This document shows, piece by piece, positions 22,481-23,181 of a DNA stretch of 23,181 nucleotides (positions within the stretch are counted from its first letter, which is position 1; every line of letters starts with the position of its first letter). A program made the position numbers and the translations under genes. Location: assembly GCA_022837505.1 (NCBI GenBank), contig JALHFZ010000023.1:6610-29790 (forward strand), written 5' to 3'. The stretch is from Synergistaceae bacterium. GTDB taxonomy: Bacteria > Synergistota > Synergistia > Synergistales > Aminobacteriaceae. Under the pieces are notes generated by a model. The model did not search any database, had not been told where the DNA came from, and worked only from the letters and a program-made list of their open reading frames with translations.

Positions 22481-23181
22481 CTACCATGAAGCGGAAAGAG
22501 AGGCAAGGACGATTTCCTTCAAATTGGCCGCAATTTCCTCCTGTACCTCCAGGGGAAAGCCGTCCACGGTCTTCATCCCAAGACGGGAAATTCCGTCCAC
22601 GGCCCCTTCGTTCACCAGAGCTTCAAGGAGGGCGGCGGTCTCCCCTCTCTCAGGGCCGAGCCATCGCCCCTCCGAGAGGGAGAGAAGGGCTGTCAGGGCA
22701 TACCCTCCCCAGTCGGAGACATCCACCGGCAGGGTCACTGTCGCCTTCGTCACGGACAGGCAGGGGGCATAGTGAGGAAGAAGGGCCGACAGGTCAATGC
22801 GGAAATTGCCCATGCCGACCTCGTTCCCTCCGTCCCCCACGGCGATCACGGAAATTCCCGCCTCCGGGGCACGAAGGGCGGCTTCGTCGAGAGGGGGCGT
22901 GGTGGCCGAGACGTCCTCTCCCCGCATATTGTAATATTTTCCGTCCTCCGCCCGGCCAAGGCGTTCGAGGTAGATCACCAGGTCCGGCCGCCCTTCAAGG
23001 ATATCCCCTCCCGACGCCGCCTGCCTCACCGGAGGACCGTTAACAGCCAGGGATGCGCAACGCAGGGCATCGGTACAGAAGGAATCAGTAAAGAGGGTGA
23101 CATCTCTGTCTGAACGTTCGAGGGCCCTGGCGATCATCACGGCCCCGCCAGGGCCGTCCGTCTCGGGAGCTCCGCAGGCGG
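22481..23181 (-). CDS. D-glutamate cyclase-type protein (DUF4392), C-terminal part
   Basis: The 5' end is beyond the window; about 232 residues are visible. The frame stays open to the edge and upstream of the internal GTG/ATG it reads CGAPETDGPGGAVMIARAL, which matches the substrate-binding ETDGP region of this family, so the gene is clearly longer than the internal start suggests. VIAVGDGGNEVGMGN is the other hallmark motif, followed by VSDWGGYALTALL. Proteins of this family (human DGLUCY and bacterial DUF4392 relatives) convert D-glutamate to 5-oxo-D-proline by cyclisation. In a bacterium that needs D-glutamate for peptidoglycan this would act in turnover. The activity of this copy is inferred from the family. 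The cytoplasmic location is inferred from the absence of membrane segments in the visible part. Confidence 0.85.
   Translation of the reverse strand, partial: ACGAPETDGPGGAVMIARALERSDRDVTLFTDSFCTDALRCASLAVNGPPVRQAASGGDILEGRPDLVIYLERLGRAEDGKYYNMRGEDVSATTPPLDEAALRAPEAGISVIAVGDGGNEVGMGNFRIDLSALLPHYAPCLSVTKATVTLPVDVSDWGGYALTALLSLSEGRWLGPERGETAALLEALVNEGAVDGISRLGMKTVDGFPLEVQEEIAANLKEIVLASLSASW

Noticed and set aside
1..23181. Defence island, CRISPR array, prophage or insertion sequence
   Set aside because: I saw no spaced direct repeats, transposase, integrase, inverted terminal repeats or tRNA. All genes fit core or envelope functions.

Overview
The window looks like a chromosomal housekeeping and cell-envelope region of a GC-rich diderm (outer-membrane) bacterium. 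LptC and an LptD-type barrel protein show an outer membrane with lipopolysaccharide-type transport. CsaB (wall-polymer pyruvyl transferase), RNase J and a DUF5693 membrane protein are more typical of Gram-positive-like lineages. This mix fits Synergistota best; that placement is inferred from gene content, with no rRNA or marker comparison possible here. No tRNA, rRNA, CRISPR array, insertion sequence or phage gene was seen, and no gene-free stretch exceeds about 200 bases.

Layout. (1) Positions 1-10962, minus strand: one very compact eleven-gene run read from right to left: RNase J, uppP, maf, a DUF5693 membrane protein, csaB, the two halves of a split transketolase, ftsE, ftsX, an EnvC-type peptidase, and the start of a probable S41 (CtpA-like) protease cut by the window edge. 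No gap exceeds about 30 bases, and six successive junctions overlap by 1 or 4 bases. The genes share a theme of peptidoglycan precursor recycling, wall-polymer modification, septal hydrolase control and periplasmic proteolysis. (2) Positions 10963-11600: a divergent intergenic region with a good sigma-70 promoter driving greA on the plus strand. greA runs head-on into the 3' end of the next operon and overlaps it by 33 bases. (3) Positions 11568-18263, minus strand: pyrG (CTP synthase) followed by three secreted proteins that I cannot assign to a family, then lptC and lptD. (4) Positions 18307-20320: a LysM/M23 cell-wall peptidase with its own intrinsic terminator. (5) Positions 20372-23181, minus strand: rho, a small membrane-anchored protein of unknown function, and most of a D-glutamate cyclase-type enzyme cut by the right edge.

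How it fits together. Two M23 peptidases, FtsEX, UppP, CsaB/DUF5693 and LptC/LptD make this an envelope-building neighbourhood interleaved with core enzymes (CTP synthase, transketolase, Maf, RNase J, GreA, Rho). I see no defence island or mobile system. The least explained items are the three secreted proteins between pyrG and lptC, the DUF5693-CsaB pair, the 33-residue triple repeat inside the LysM/M23 protein, and the small anchored protein upstream of rho.
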